Notes under the pieces: model-generated | Told to the model about the DNA's origin: nothing | The model's input: the letters and a program-made list of their open reading frames with translations, nothing else | Database searches by the model: none | Shown here: piece by piece, positions 25,311 through 35,391 of the stretch | Layout of the letters: the number at the start of each line of letters is the position of its first letter | How positions within the stretch are numbered: position 1 is the first letter of the stretch | Origin: Methanobacteriota archaeon | GTDB taxonomy: Archaea > Halobacteriota > Methanomicrobia > Methanomicrobiales > Methanospirillaceae | Direction of reading: 5' to 3' | Length of the DNA stretch: 64,000 nt | NCBI GenBank assembly: GCA_029547145.1 | Contig: JAKPPV010000026.1 | Span: 62,001-126,000 of the forward strand | Program-made: the position numbers and the translations under genes

Positions 25311-26485
25311 GCTCCTTTCGCTCTGTCATTCCTCCTACATACGTTTTTTGCAGGGGAGGGTGGATCGGAGGCGTGATCGGACCGCACTGCCCGGCGTTTT
25401 CGCTGGGCCGTCCCGTACCCGGTGATGACCTGGAGATGTGTCCCGAACGCGGCGTCGAGGTCGGGATCTCCCGTGTCGATATGGAGTTCCGGGGTCCGCG
25501 CGAGCTTGCCCGGTGTTCCGAGGAGGATCACGTGTTCCGGTCCGACCCGTCGAAGGACTGCGGGCGAGCAGACCTGGGTTCCCCGTCCGAGGACAAAACC
25601 CTGTGCTCCGATCACGGAGAGGACGAGCCTTGCCTCGCCTGCTGAACCGAGGAGATCCAGGATCCCGCGCTCGTCCAGGTCAGCCCCGACGAGCCGACCG
25701 TCCTGCACCGCGTCGAACCCGAGCAGTGTTCCCTCAAGTCCCAGATGACCTGCGACCGCGGCGGTGGTGGTTCCGGGTCCGAGGATATAAAGGAGACCGG
25801 GGCGCATTGCGTCGGCGATGAACGCTCCGATCGCCGTGCGGGCCCGCTCCTCCTCCACCTCCTCGAAGACCTGTTTCGATGCCTGGACGAGCCCGGGTGC
25901 CGCAGGGGTCCGCACCACTGCGTGCAAAACGGTCCGAAACTCATTTGATCGGTAGGCCTCCTCGTCGACGTCGACCACCTCCCCATCGATGCAACGGAGC
26001 GGCCCCGACACGGGGATGACCGCTCCGACCGCCGTCGGGTCGACCGCGAAGACCGAGGAGAACATCTTGACTCCCGCTGGTATCCCGAGTACGGGGACGG
26101 CCCCGCCGACCGCGTCGGCGACGTCGCGGGCGGTCCCGTCCCCCCCGCAGAAGAGAAGCAGGTCGATACCCCTGTCGAGAAAGGCCCGGCAGGCCTCCCG
26201 GGTATCACGGGCGGTTGAGGGGTCCGATGGGTGATACACGACCGATGAGCCGGTGATTGCCGCATCCCGCAGCACCGTCTCGCCCATCTCGCCCGCTGCT
26301 GTCAGGAAACGGAGATCCCGCCCGGCGAGGGGACGGAGTGCCTCGAGGGCCCGTCCCCGGGCTGACGGTTCAGCCCCGAGGGATCGTGCACGCTCAACGA
26401 GACCGTCGGTCCCCTTGAGCCCCACGCGTCCCCCCATGCCGGCGATCGGGTTGACCAAGAATCCGATCCTCTCGATCCCCTGCAC
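25307..26485 (-). CDS. ATP-NAD kinase (AcoX-like) family protein
   Basis: A 392-residue protein of the ATP-NAD kinase family (AcoX/COG3199-like). The diagnostic GGDGTARDV loop is near residue 117, after NPIAGMGGRVGLKG at the N terminus, and IPAGVKMFSSVFA is the typical following block. Whether it phosphorylates NAD or another nucleotide or polyol is unknown. It starts two bases after the trpB2 stop and overlaps the NosD-like gene by four bases, forming a three-gene transcript. A Lys/Arg-rich C-terminal tail follows residue 365. Confidence 0.88.
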   Translation of the reverse strand: MQGIERIGFLVNPIAGMGGRVGLKGTDGLVERARSLGAEPSARGRALEALRPLAGRDLRFLTAAGEMGETVLRDAAITGSSVVYHPSDPSTARDTREACRAFLDRGIDLLLFCGGDGTARDVADAVGGAVPVLGIPAGVKMFSSVFAVDPTAVGAVIPVSGPLRCIDGEVVDVDEEAYRSNEFRTVLHAVVRTPAAPGLVQASKQVFEEVEEERARTAIGAFIADAMRPGLLYILGPGTTTAAVAGHLGLEGTLLGFDAVQDGRLVGADLDERGILDLLGSAGEARLVLSVIGAQGFVLGRGTQVCSPAVLRRVGPEHVILLGTPGKLARTPELHIDTGDPDLDAAFGTHLQVITGYGTAQRKRRAVRSDHASDPPSPAKNVCRRNDRAKGA

Positions 26486-26487
26486 GT

Positions 26488-27846
26488 TCAGCCGACCTTC
26501 GGCAGGCGGGAGAGCGCGTCCCGAATCAGTTCTTCGGGATAGTCGTAGTCGGGAAGACGCCCGGCATAGAATGCGTCGTACGCGGCAAGGTCGAAGTGCC
26601 CGTGTCCCGTGTTGTTGAACAGGATCGTCTTTGCCTCACCGGTCCTGCGGCACTCGAGGGCGATATCGATCGTCGTCCGGATCGCGTGTGCGGACTCCGG
26701 GGCGGGGATCATCCCCTCGGTCCGCGCGAAGGTCTGTGCCGCCTCGAAGACATCGTTCTGGTAGACCGAGACCGCTCGTGCCGTTCCATCCCTGACCAGC
26801 CGCGAAACGATCGGTGAGTCCCCGTGGTACCGGAGCCCCCCGGCGTGAATGGCTGGCGGGACGAAGTCGTGACCCAGGGTGAACATCTTCAGAATCGGTG
26901 TAAGCCCTGCTTCATCACCGTAGTCGTAGGCATAGAGACCCTTCGTAAGGGTCGGACAGGCAGCCGGTTCAACGGCCACGATGTCGATATCAGGCCTCTT
27001 CCCGGTGAGCTTGTCCCCGGCGAAGGGAAACGCGATCCCCCCGAAGTTGGAGCCCCCGCCGACACAGGCGACCACGACGTCCGGGTACTCATCCACCGAC
27101 GCCAGCTGCTCCCGCGCCTCGAGACCGACCACGGTCTGGTGGAGGCAGACGTGGTTCAACACCGAACCGAGTGCATAGTTGGTGTTCGCATGGGTCGCCG
27201 CATCCTCGACCGCCTCGGAGATGGCGATTCCAAGGCTCCCTGAGGTCTCGGGATCCTTCTCAAGAACGGACCGCCCACAGGCGGTCAGGCTGGACGGACT
27301 GGCATGGCACTCGGCACCCCAGACCTGCATCATCATCTTGCGGTACGGTTTCTGGTCATAGGATGCCCGTACCATGTAGACCGTGCAGTCCATGTCGAAA
27401 TGGCAGGTGGCAAAGGCGATGGCGGAACCCCACTGCCCCGCTCCCGTCTCTGTCGCGATCCGTTCGATCCCCTCTTCCCGGTTGTAGTATGCCTGTGGCA
27501 CCGCGGTGTTGGGCTTGTGACTGCCAGCCGGACTCACCCCTTCGTACTTGTAGTAGATGCGGGCGGGTGTCCCGAGGAACTGTTCGAGCCGTCGGGCTCG
27601 ATAGAGCGGGCTCGGGCGCCAGAGGCGCAGGATCTCGATCACCTCCTCGGGGATGTCGATATACCGTTTCATCGACATCTCCTGCCGGATCAGCTCCATG
27701 GGGAAGATCGATGCGAAATCTCCCGGGGTGGCCGGTGCAAAGGTCTTGGGGTTGAGCGGGGGATCGAGAGGTGTGGGCAGGTCCGCCTGGATATTGTACC
27801 ACCTGCGAGGCATCTCGTCCTCATCGAGGAGGATCTTCGTCTGCAT
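26488..27846 (-). CDS. trpB2: TrpB2-type tryptophan synthase beta chain
   Basis: A 452-residue PLP enzyme of the TrpB2 class. The opening [18 protein letters not shown], the [16 protein letters not shown] block and the PLP-lysine motif GSHKPNTA (about residues 107-114) are diagnostic; TrpB2 proteins are longer than TrpB1 and lack the usual TrpA contact surface. The reaction is serine plus indole to tryptophan. The promoter carries a TGTACA box, so tryptophan-dependent repression is likely. Confidence 0.95.
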   Translation of the reverse strand: MQTKILLDEDEMPRRWYNIQADLPTPLDPPLNPKTFAPATPGDFASIFPMELIRQEMSMKRYIDIPEEVIEILRLWRPSPLYRARRLEQFLGTPARIYYKYEGVSPAGSHKPNTAVPQAYYNREEGIERIATETGAGQWGSAIAFATCHFDMDCTVYMVRASYDQKPYRKMMMQVWGAECHASPSSLTACGRSVLEKDPETSGSLGIAISEAVEDAATHANTNYALGSVLNHVCLHQTVVGLEAREQLASVDEYPDVVVACVGGGSNFGGIAFPFAGDKLTGKRPDIDIVAVEPAACPTLTKGLYAYDYGDEAGLTPILKMFTLGHDFVPPAIHAGGLRYHGDSPIVSRLVRDGTARAVSVYQNDVFEAAQTFARTEGMIPAPESAHAIRTTIDIALECRRTGEAKTILFNNTGHGHFDLAAYDAFYAGRLPDYDYPEELIRDALSRLPKVG

Positions 27847-27861
27847 GTGCAGAGATAGTTC

Positions 27862-27878
27862 TGTACATACATATACAT
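27862..27878 (-). promoter_or_regulatory. trpB2 promoter with TGTACA (TRP-box-like) element
   Basis: On the minus strand a TATA-like TGTATATG (27878-27871) is directly followed by TGTACA (27867-27862). TGTACAT and ATATACA form a near-palindrome with a two-base spacer. The TATA position predicts initiation at about 27848, next to the ATG (27846), so the mRNA is probably leaderless. TGTACA is the consensus bound by TrpY in Methanothermobacter. Confidence 0.6.
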
Positions 27879-27922
27879 TGCTGTCCAGAATTGGTTTTCC
27901 AAGGGGGGATCCCCCCTGCCGA

Positions 27923-30046
27923 TCAACGCCGTTCGGGAAGTTCGTCCGCCCTCTTCACGACGAGGCGCGTTCCGCCCTGTAGCAGTACGGGGGCGTAGAA
28001 GAGGGTCGATCCATGCCCGTCGAACGAGAGTGGGACGAATCCCACGCGGCGCGCCCACCGTCGGATCGAGTCCGGGATCGGCATGGTCGGGATCGCGGAT
28101 GGGGGTATGACCGAAAGGAGGTCCACCTCGATACGACCCTGACGCGCCTGTTCGGCCCTTTCCAGTGTCCGCAGTGCTGCTTTGAGGGCCTGCACCTCGC
28201 CACGCTCGGGATCGAAGGTGCGGACCCGTTCGAGCGCGCTCTGGACGGCGGGAGAGAGCGTCTCCCGGGGTGGGACCCGCCGGGCAGGTACGCGTGGCGG
28301 TGCCGTCACGAGTCGCGGCTCCTCGGACCGTCCCGGGGAGCGAAGCGCCCACCAGATACCACCGCCGGCGACGATGAAGACGACGGCGAGTGCCGCAAGG
28401 AAGAAGGGCAACCACCAGGGCGTCTCCCCGGTGACGGGGGGAAGAGGGGCATCCGTCGTCGCGGCAGGACCGGAAACGGTCGTGGATGCAGGTGGCAGCA
28501 GGGTGGTGTTGGCGGGAGTCGGCGTCGAAACGGGTGTGACCGGGATCGCGGTCGAAGGTGCCGGCACCGTGGTCCCCGACCCTGGCGTGGTGACCACCCG
28601 TGTGGGGTGCAGTACCAGCCTGAGCTGGACGGTCGCCGAGACCTGTCGACCGACAGCTCCGTTCGGGTCGGGGCTTGCCGTGCCGTGCTCGTGGTCCAGG
28701 AGTGCCTCTGCCCAGATCGCGTACTCACCCGCCGGGTAGGCGGGGTCGCCCGTGTTCCACGCCGCTCCCGTGGTCCCCCTGACGATGTGGGGTGTCTGGA
28801 CCACCATGATCCGTTCGAGGCTCTGGCGGACCCCGTCGTCTCCCACGAGCGTGGCGCTGATCCGTCCGGACGGGTCCTGAACCCTGATCGCCACCGGTGC
28901 GCCGGTTCCCCGTGTTCGGAAGGCAGAGAGTTCCCCGGAGACCTCCAGGTTGAACGAGCGCCCCTTCGCGATCGTCCCTCCGGTGACATAGCCACCCGTT
29001 GCCGTGTCGACGAGCCTGAGGGAGAGTGCCGGCTCTTCAACGAGCAGTGCGAACTCCCTGTCCCTGTCCAGGTTGAACCATCGTCCCGTCCGTGCGTCGT
29101 GCGGAATGGTAACCCGACGCGGGTCTTCGATCCGGAGCGTCGCCGCCGGCATTCCTTCCGGGGACTGCGTGACGAACCACCCGAGGGTGTCTCCGGATCC
29201 AACACCTGTCGCCGTGATGTCGAGGCCCCGTTCCCCAGAGTAGACGGTCGCACCCGGGCTCCTGATCACGTTGGGGGCGATCGGACCGGGTGTAGCCCGC
29301 GTGCGGGTCACGGTCGGGACGACTGTCGGCGTCGGCGCACCTGACCCCGGCAGAAATGGCCGAAGTGCCGCGTACCAGCGGGCCGCAATCTTCTTCTCAC
29401 CGCTCTCTGCAGGATGGATCCCCGTCGGTGGCTGGTTGTCGGCCACACCGTCGTACCCCGAGTACATGTCCACGATCACGACCGGTGAGTCCGGGGTCGA
29501 CAGGCGCGTTGCTACGCCGGGGATCGCGGCGTTCAGGGCATTCAGGTTCGGACGCGGGATCGATGTCGGCGGGATCTGGGCAAGCAGTATCACTGCGTGC
29601 GGGTTGTCGTTTCGAAGCTCCGCAATGATACCCTCGAGGTTCCGGATGGTCTCCTCCGTGGGCACGTTGTTCAGGACATCGTTCGTTCCGAGCATCACGA
29701 GCGCCACGTCGAAATCGTACTGTGCGAGCCACAGCGATAGTCTTCCCTGCCTGGGGTCTGCGGAGACACCATTGAGGATCCCGGCGGTCATGTATCCACC
29801 ATGCCCCTCGTTATCCTGGTCAAAGGAATAGGCAAAGTTCGGGGCAGTCCAGGAGCCCACGAAGTCCACGTCAAGGTCGCTGATCTGCTGCCAGAGCCAG
29901 TACCGGTAGGTCGGGTGATTTGCCTCCTGTGGAGTCTGGGTCGATCCCTTGGTCAGGGAGTCACCGAGCGGCAGTACCCGGATCGTGGCGTCGGCAGTGC
30001 CGGCGACGAGCAGCAGGAGGAACACGAGGAGGATGGCACGTCGCAT
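27923..30046 (-). CDS. Exported SGNH hydrolase-DUF3821 membrane protein
   Basis: A 707-residue protein. From the ATG at 30046: signal peptide (about 1-20), an SGNH/GDSL esterase domain (GDSLTKGS near 28, GTNDV near 120, and [10 protein letters not shown] with the catalytic Asp/His, to about 235), Pro/Thr linker, a DUF3821-like domain (about 255-450, Methanomicrobiales-enriched), another Thr-rich linker, a transmembrane segment ([16 protein letters not shown]) and a cytosolic tail of about 130 residues ending in RADELPERR. The predicted esterase is outside and the tail inside. The frame continues 17 codons further upstream but without a signal there. Confidence 0.87.
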   Translation of the reverse strand: MRRAILLVFLLLLVAGTADATIRVLPLGDSLTKGSTQTPQEANHPTYRYWLWQQISDLDVDFVGSWTAPNFAYSFDQDNEGHGGYMTAGILNGVSADPRQGRLSLWLAQYDFDVALVMLGTNDVLNNVPTEETIRNLEGIIAELRNDNPHAVILLAQIPPTSIPRPNLNALNAAIPGVATRLSTPDSPVVIVDMYSGYDGVADNQPPTGIHPAESGEKKIAARWYAALRPFLPGSGAPTPTVVPTVTRTRATPGPIAPNVIRSPGATVYSGERGLDITATGVGSGDTLGWFVTQSPEGMPAATLRIEDPRRVTIPHDARTGRWFNLDRDREFALLVEEPALSLRLVDTATGGYVTGGTIAKGRSFNLEVSGELSAFRTRGTGAPVAIRVQDPSGRISATLVGDDGVRQSLERIMVVQTPHIVRGTTGAAWNTGDPAYPAGEYAIWAEALLDHEHGTASPDPNGAVGRQVSATVQLRLVLHPTRVVTTPGSGTTVPAPSTAIPVTPVSTPTPANTTLLPPASTTVSGPAATTDAPLPPVTGETPWWLPFFLAALAVVFIVAGGGIWWALRSPGRSEEPRLVTAPPRVPARRVPPRETLSPAVQSALERVRTFDPERGEVQALKAALRTLERAEQARQGRIEVDLLSVIPPSAIPTMPIPDSIRRWARRVGFVPLSFDGHGSTLFYAPVLLQGGTRLVVKRADELPERR

Positions 30047-30135
30047 CAGTCGATCCGGTACGGTGCGCACCCCTGCTTCATGAAGGTATGGTATCATTGC
30101 GTAGATACATCCCGTTTGGGAGAGAAGATCTCCCG

Positions 30136-30795
30136 ATGAAGACCTGTCGGGAGATTCGGGCCGTACTCTTCGACCTCGACAATACGCTGGTACGGTTCAT
30201 CGATGCCCAGCGGGCTGCCTGTGCATCAGTGATCGAACTCGCCGGCGCCGGTTCTGTCGAGGACCTCTTCGGATATTTCCTGAGGCCGGTTTACAATTTC
30301 GAGAGCCATCAACACATCCGGGAGTATCTCTCCGCGATCGCCTCGCCCTGCGATCCAGCGATGGCCTGCGCGCGTTACGAGGACGCGAAGCTCGCCGCGC
30401 TCGAGCCATATGTCGGTGCATGCTCCACGCTGGAACGGCTCCACAGGGCGGGAATTCCGATGGCAGTCGTCACCGACGCGGATGATGCTCATGCTGCCTC
30501 CCGCCTCGCGCGCGCCGGTCTTGATCATCTGTTCGAGGTGGTGGTGACACCTGAAACGACAGGAGAGCGAAAACCATCGGTACGCAACTTCATCCACGCC
30601 CTCGATCACCTCGGAGTCGACCCGATTGAGGCGGTGATGGTCGGAGACTCGCTCAGGCGTGATATCGAACCAGCAAAGAGGTTGGGAATACTCTCCGTCC
30701 ATGCCGCCTACGGGGACTGGAACCCGGGATACTCCTGCCTGCCCGACCACCGTCTTGAAGAGGTCTCGGGACTCGTCGAGATTGTACTGGACTGA
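30136..30795 (+). CDS. HAD-superfamily hydrolase
   Basis: A 219-residue HAD phosphatase. Motif I FDLDNTLV gives Asp13/Asp15, motif II is VVTDADDAHA, motif III lysine lies in TGERKPS, and motif IV is MVGDSLRRDI. It has a C1-type helical cap (about 20-90). The substrate cannot be told; family members act on phosphoglycolate and similar compounds. The ATG at 30136 follows a divergent promoter shared with the SGNH gene. Confidence 0.9.
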   Translation: MKTCREIRAVLFDLDNTLVRFIDAQRAACASVIELAGAGSVEDLFGYFLRPVYNFESHQHIREYLSAIASPCDPAMACARYEDAKLAALEPYVGACSTLERLHRAGIPMAVVTDADDAHAASRLARAGLDHLFEVVVTPETTGERKPSVRNFIHALDHLGVDPIEAVMVGDSLRRDIEPAKRLGILSVHAAYGDWNPGYSCLPDHRLEEVSGLVEIVLD

Positions 30796-30943
30796 ACAGA
30801 TCGCCCTTGTACGATGACCGCCCCACTTCCCTTGCTGATCCCTGCGCTTTCAGGATCCGGACAGGTACGGCTCCGTGCGAGTGACGGTGACCCGACCGGG
30901 GATTCGTGCCGAACCGGGGGAACACCATGGGGGTCTGTTCCTG

Positions 30944-33112
30944 ATGCATCAGGCCATACCCCCTGAGCGACTGGAACGGCTCCTGCTGGAGGCAGGGCTG
31001 AATCCCGACAGGCCGCTCCGGACGGATGGGGGACGGCAGTACCGGACCTGGCAGAGGGGCGGGGAGCCGGTCATCATGGTGGCGGAGGACGGAGACGCCG
31101 GCGATGCCGTGCAGCTCCACCGTCTCGCCTGGACGTTCGGCTGCCGGTGGGCCCTCGTTGCCCTGGAGATCGACCGGATCGGTCTGATCGGCACCACCTC
31201 CCCCCCGTCAGCCCAGGCGCCACCCCGTCTCCGGGTGATCGACGCCCCGCGTCTTCGCACAATCCTGGCGGGTATCCAGCCCTGTTCCAACCCGGGCATC
31301 GTCGACGTCCTCGTTGAGAGGATGGGAGAATGGCGGCGACGGAACCTTTGGCGGGCACTCTCGGATCGAACGGACTGGAATGAGGAGGAACTCTTGCTCT
31401 CCGTCGAGATGCCGATCCTCGACCTCCTGACAGGAGAGAGGTCCGGATCGCGAGCCGGTTACCAGATGGACGCCGAGCTGGCGTCCGCCGGTGTCGACCC
31501 CGCCCTGATCCCACCGGGACTGCTCGCCCTCGCCTGGGACCGTCATCTCTCCTGGCGTCTCCGGTTCCGTGGAGGCGAACCCACTCTCGTTCCTTCGGCC
31601 CTCGCACCGTCGGGGCAGTCGCGCGCTCTCCTCTGGGAGTTCGCCCGTTGGGCGGGCGAGGAGTCAGGAGACGCCCACAGTGTGCTGGTGCCCGGGTGCG
31701 GCGCCGGCCGACTCCTCCTCCACGTTGCCCGATGGGAACGGGCCAAAAAGATCCGGCTCTACGCGGTCGATCCGGACCCACGAGCCACCCTCTTTGCCGC
31801 CCGACTCGTCGAACGGGTGAGCGGGGGGCCCCTCTCCTTGAGCGTGCGAACGGCAAACCCGCTCGTCGAACAAGACCTCTTCGACGGCCCGCTGGGGCAA
31901 CTCGTTCCCGGTGAAGCCAGGTCGCGTCTTCGGCCCATCGACTGGGAGAACATCTTTGATGGAACGAGAGAGTTCGACCGCATCCTGATCGGGGATCCCA
32001 CCCTCACGATGACCCGCCGGCAGGAGGTCCGCCGGTACCTCGAGGAGAGATACCGTTCTGCAGCGAGCGACACGGACCGTGCCCTGCTCCTTGCAGAAGC
32101 CGGAGCAGCCCGTCTGAGTCCGGGGGGACGGGTCCTGGTCCTCTATCCCAGCTCCATCCTGCGGTCTGAACGGGCCTTATTGCTGCGGCGATGGCTCGCT
32201 CCCCGCACGGAGTCCTATCGCATCTCCTCCTTCGACCCGGAGGCAATCGCCCTGAAGGTCGCTCCTGACCCGATCGATGAGCCGATCGTAATGGGGCGCC
32301 TGGACGGTGATCCCTCCGATGTGCGTGCGTATCCAAGGAGCATCCTGCAGGCGAACGGGTGGTCGTTCCCTGACATCCGCACGATGGAAAGGCGGCGCTG
32401 GGTGGTACCGACCGGGTGTACTCCACTCGGCGAGGCGCTGGTGGGCGGGATACGACCCGCGGAGCCGTTCGTGTGCAACCCGTCCCTCCTGGTGGGCAGG
32501 GACGTCCGTCGCCGTCTCGTGAGGGCGGACCGGCGGGCCGCCAGGAACATCCGCCCCTTTTTCCGTGCGTGGGACTTGGTCCGTTATGGCACGGAAAGGG
32601 ATGCGGTCCTGTTCCTGATCGCGGGCACCCTGCCACCACGGGCGTTTCGGGAGGCGCGAAGACTCGGACTTTCCACGGACGACCTCTGCGGCAGCGTTCC
32701 ACCACCGTCCGGGCCGAGACTGCTCTTCGAGGATGGTATGAAACGGCCTGTCTTTCTCTTCGATCGGTCCGGAGGGGCACTGACCGCTCCGGGGATCGCA
32801 GAGGTGGTCCCGGGAAACCTCTTTCTTCTCGGTCTTCTGCACTCCGCGCTCGTCGGGGCGTTCCTTGACGAGCGGTGCCCCGGTGGCGTCACGATCCGGT
32901 GCCTCTCCCGCCTCCCGGTCCGTCTCCCCGACCCGTACGACCCCCGTGAGAGCAGTCTGTATCACCGTATCGTCTCCCTTGTGCGTGCCCGGATCGGTCC
33001 GGTGACAGGGGTTGAGAGGGATCAGCAAAGGTGCAGGGCGATGGAATCGGGGATTGAGGAGGCGGTGGAGCACCTGTACCACCCATCCCCGGTCCGCCAG
33101 GTCGGGGGATGA
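30944..33112 (+). CDS. Degenerate Eco57I/type IIG-like DNA methylase
   Basis: A 722-residue protein built like a type IIG (Eco57I) methylase. The SAM-binding motif I is visible as VLVPGCGAGRLLLHVARW, followed by YAVDPDP; the segment EFDRILIGDPTLTMTRRQEV aligns with the catalytic FDxVIGNPPY block, but NPPY reads DPTL. The LLLAEAGAARLSPGGRVLVLYP stretch matches the post-catalytic helix and strand, and residues after about 440 resemble a target-recognition region (IRPFFRAWDLVRYG). No nuclease motif is evident. Start at ATG 30944; an upstream GTG (30875) is possible. Solitary, with no R-M neighbours. Confidence 0.6.
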   Translation: MHQAIPPERLERLLLEAGLNPDRPLRTDGGRQYRTWQRGGEPVIMVAEDGDAGDAVQLHRLAWTFGCRWALVALEIDRIGLIGTTSPPSAQAPPRLRVIDAPRLRTILAGIQPCSNPGIVDVLVERMGEWRRRNLWRALSDRTDWNEEELLLSVEMPILDLLTGERSGSRAGYQMDAELASAGVDPALIPPGLLALAWDRHLSWRLRFRGGEPTLVPSALAPSGQSRALLWEFARWAGEESGDAHSVLVPGCGAGRLLLHVARWERAKKIRLYAVDPDPRATLFAARLVERVSGGPLSLSVRTANPLVEQDLFDGPLGQLVPGEARSRLRPIDWENIFDGTREFDRILIGDPTLTMTRRQEVRRYLEERYRSAASDTDRALLLAEAGAARLSPGGRVLVLYPSSILRSERALLLRRWLAPRTESYRISSFDPEAIALKVAPDPIDEPIVMGRLDGDPSDVRAYPRSILQANGWSFPDIRTMERRRWVVPTGCTPLGEALVGGIRPAEPFVCNPSLLVGRDVRRRLVRADRRAARNIRPFFRAWDLVRYGTERDAVLFLIAGTLPPRAFREARRLGLSTDDLCGSVPPPSGPRLLFEDGMKRPVFLFDRSGGALTAPGIAEVVPGNLFLLGLLHSALVGAFLDERCPGGVTIRCLSRLPVRLPDPYDPRESSLYHRIVSLVRARIGPVTGVERDQQRCRAMESGIEEAVEHLYHPSPVRQVGG

Positions 33113-33397
33113 ACGTCCGCTCCCGGCATCTTGATATACGAGGAAAAGCAGATTGAGACCCGATCGCCGATCAGGATGGGATGAGCACCGGTACCAAGCG
33201 GATGAAAGGATCGAACGGTCGGGATCGATGGATCACATTCTGCCGGAGTGCTCCTCATTCCCGGTGTGGATCGAGAGATCGGAGCCAGATCGGAGGTTCG
33301 GCGGTTGCGATTGCCGGTTCAAGGGATATATGACAGGACATCAGTTCGGTCCTGGTTTGCGGGGCCCCACGTGGTCGGCAGAAGAACAGCCAGCACC
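33113..33397. other. Short intergenic region before histidine kinase
   Basis: A 285-base gap. A continuous frame runs back from the kinase to 33248, but I see no domain or start signal there and begin the kinase at 33398. No RNA or repeat is apparent. Confidence 0.4.
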
Positions 33398-34876
33398 ATG
33401 AGCGACGAGATGGAGGAAGGTGCTCTTCTCCGGGAATCATCCAGGACGGGATCGGTCGCCGTGGATACCGGGGGGCGGATCCTCTCCGCAGATCATCTCT
33501 TCTCCCGGTGGGTGGGGACGTCGTCTCACGAGATCGTCGGTGGACTGCTGGAGGATTATGTCTGCCCGATGGATCGTCCATCCCTTCGGGCAGTACTCTC
33601 CGCCCTGGGGGGGGAGGGGGCCGTCATGGACGTCCGGTTCTGCTTTTCCGGGCAGGAGAGTGTTCCGGTAAGAATCGTCGTCAGCGCGGGCAGCAGGGAT
33701 GATTCTCTTCTTGTAAAGATACATGGAGGCGACTCCGTCACCCGGGAACGCCCTGAACCGGGAGAGGACCGTTTCAGGCTTGCGCAAGCGATCCTGGCAC
33801 AGGTTGACAGCCCTGTCGTGGTCCTTGATGCTGATGGACGTGTTCTCATGAGCAACCCGCCTGCGCAGGCGCTTGCCGACCGGGATCCGGTCGGGCTTGG
33901 GTTCCTGGATGTCTTTCCCCTGATACCTGTCCCGGCAGGTGGGAATGACGCCCTGCACCCGATACCCGGGTCCCCTGATCCCGCTGGAAGAACCGGTCCT
34001 GTCCCGGTCTCCGGGCTGTACCGGCTGCCTGCCCGCGATGACCGTCAGCTCCGGGTGACGGCCGAAAGGGCATCCGGTCCGGGAGACGCAGGGGGAGCGA
34101 TCGGGTTTTGGCTGATCCGGCTGGATGATGTCACCGCCCGACCCGCAGATGAGGAACGACTCCTGAGGGCACGGGAAGCGGTTGCCGATTCGAGGAGAGA
34201 GCTTCAGCAGTTTGTCTATGCTGCAAGCCACGACCTGCAGGAGCCGCTCCGGATGATCACGAGCTATCTTCAGTTGCTGGAACGGCGATATGCCGGACGC
34301 CTCGACGACGAGGGACTCGAATTCATCGGTTTTGCTGTGGACGGGGCCAGCAGAATGCAGGAGCTGATCAATGCACTGCTCATCTATTCCCGGGTGTTCA
34401 GTCGTGCACAACCCGTGGAGCCGGTTGACTCAGGAACGGCAGTCGCAGAAGCCCTCGCTCATCTCGAACAGAAGGTGGTCTCCTCGGGTGCCGAGATCGC
34501 CCTGGGCCCTCTGCCGATCGTCCGTGCCGATAGGGCGCAGCTCGTGCAGGTCTTCGAACAACTGATCGACAATGCTCTGAAGTTTCGTGCACAAACCCCG
34601 CCACGCATTCTGATCGATGCGCAACGGATCGATGGTGGTATCCGATTCCGGGTACGGGACAATGGTATCGGGATCGACCCGAGATGTCATGAACGGATCT
34701 TCCAGATCTTCTCCCGGTTGCATCCCCGCGACCAGTACCCGGGAACGGGGATCGGACTTGCCGTCGTGCAGCGGATCGTCGAGCGACACGGGGGTCGGTG
34801 CTGGGTCGAATCCACGGAGGGGGCCGGTTCGACGTTTTACTTCTCCCTTCCCGACCACCCTGCCGAGGCAGCATGA
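33398..34876 (+). CDS. Sensor histidine kinase (PAS-HisKA-HATPase)
   Basis: A 492-residue cytosolic kinase. Two PAS-like domains (about residues 10-105 and 125-245) precede a HisKA domain with the H-box ASHDLQEPL (His278) and an HATPase with N box DNALKFR, DNGIGID and GTGIGLAVV. No transmembrane segment, so it senses cytoplasmic signals. Its stop overlaps the next receiver gene (ATGA). ATG 33398 (MSDEME) is the first start that leaves a sensible N terminus. Confidence 0.92.
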   Translation: MSDEMEEGALLRESSRTGSVAVDTGGRILSADHLFSRWVGTSSHEIVGGLLEDYVCPMDRPSLRAVLSALGGEGAVMDVRFCFSGQESVPVRIVVSAGSRDDSLLVKIHGGDSVTRERPEPGEDRFRLAQAILAQVDSPVVVLDADGRVLMSNPPAQALADRDPVGLGFLDVFPLIPVPAGGNDALHPIPGSPDPAGRTGPVPVSGLYRLPARDDRQLRVTAERASGPGDAGGAIGFWLIRLDDVTARPADEERLLRAREAVADSRRELQQFVYAASHDLQEPLRMITSYLQLLERRYAGRLDDEGLEFIGFAVDGASRMQELINALLIYSRVFSRAQPVEPVDSGTAVAEALAHLEQKVVSSGAEIALGPLPIVRADRAQLVQVFEQLIDNALKFRAQTPPRILIDAQRIDGGIRFRVRDNGIGIDPRCHERIFQIFSRLHPRDQYPGTGIGLAVVQRIVERHGGRCWVESTEGAGSTFYFSLPDHPAEAA

Positions 34877-35391
34877 TTCCCACGTTCCATACCGGTTCTC
34901 CCTCGCCCCCCGCATCGACAAGACAGGAGAGGACAACACGCATCGACCCGCCCTCCCGCGATATCCTGCTCATTGAAGACAGTCTTGGAGATGTCCGTCT
35001 GATCAAGGAGGCGTTGCGTGAGATCGGTGGTGTTCATACCCTCCATGTGGTCAACGACGGGGTTGAGGCGCTGGCTTTCCTCAGAAGGCAGGGGATCTTT
35101 GAATCTGCACCACGTCCGGATCTGATCCTCCTCGACCTGAACCTCCCGAAGAAGAACGGGCGCGAGGTCCTCTCCGAGATCAAGTCGGATGATGGTCTTA
35201 AAGAGATCCCTGTTGTCGTATTGACGATCTCGACGGCGGAGGAGGATATCGTGACCGCGTATCGTCTCCGGGCAAACTGCTACGTGATCAAGCCGGTCAA
35301 CCTCGAGCAGTTCTTCCAGGTGGTCCAGTCGATCGAGCGATACTGGCTCTGGAGGGACTGGAGCGGTGAGAGGAGCTGGTATGGACTCTAG
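34873..35391 (+). CDS. Single-domain response regulator (Rcp1-like)
   Basis: A 172-residue receiver protein with an N-terminal tail (about 30 residues) before LLIEDSLGDV. The phosphoacceptor is Asp88 in LDLNLPKKNG, the Thr/Ser is in VLTIST and the Lys in VIKPVN. This long form resembles receivers of phytochrome-type kinases. It overlaps the kinase gene by ATGA and the next receiver start by 11 bases, so the three are one operon. Confidence 0.93.
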   Translation: MIPTFHTGSPSPPASTRQERTTRIDPPSRDILLIEDSLGDVRLIKEALREIGGVHTLHVVNDGVEALAFLRRQGIFESAPRPDLILLDLNLPKKNGREVLSEIKSDDGLKEIPVVVLTISTAEEDIVTAYRLRANCYVIKPVNLEQFFQVVQSIERYWLWRDWSGERSWYGL

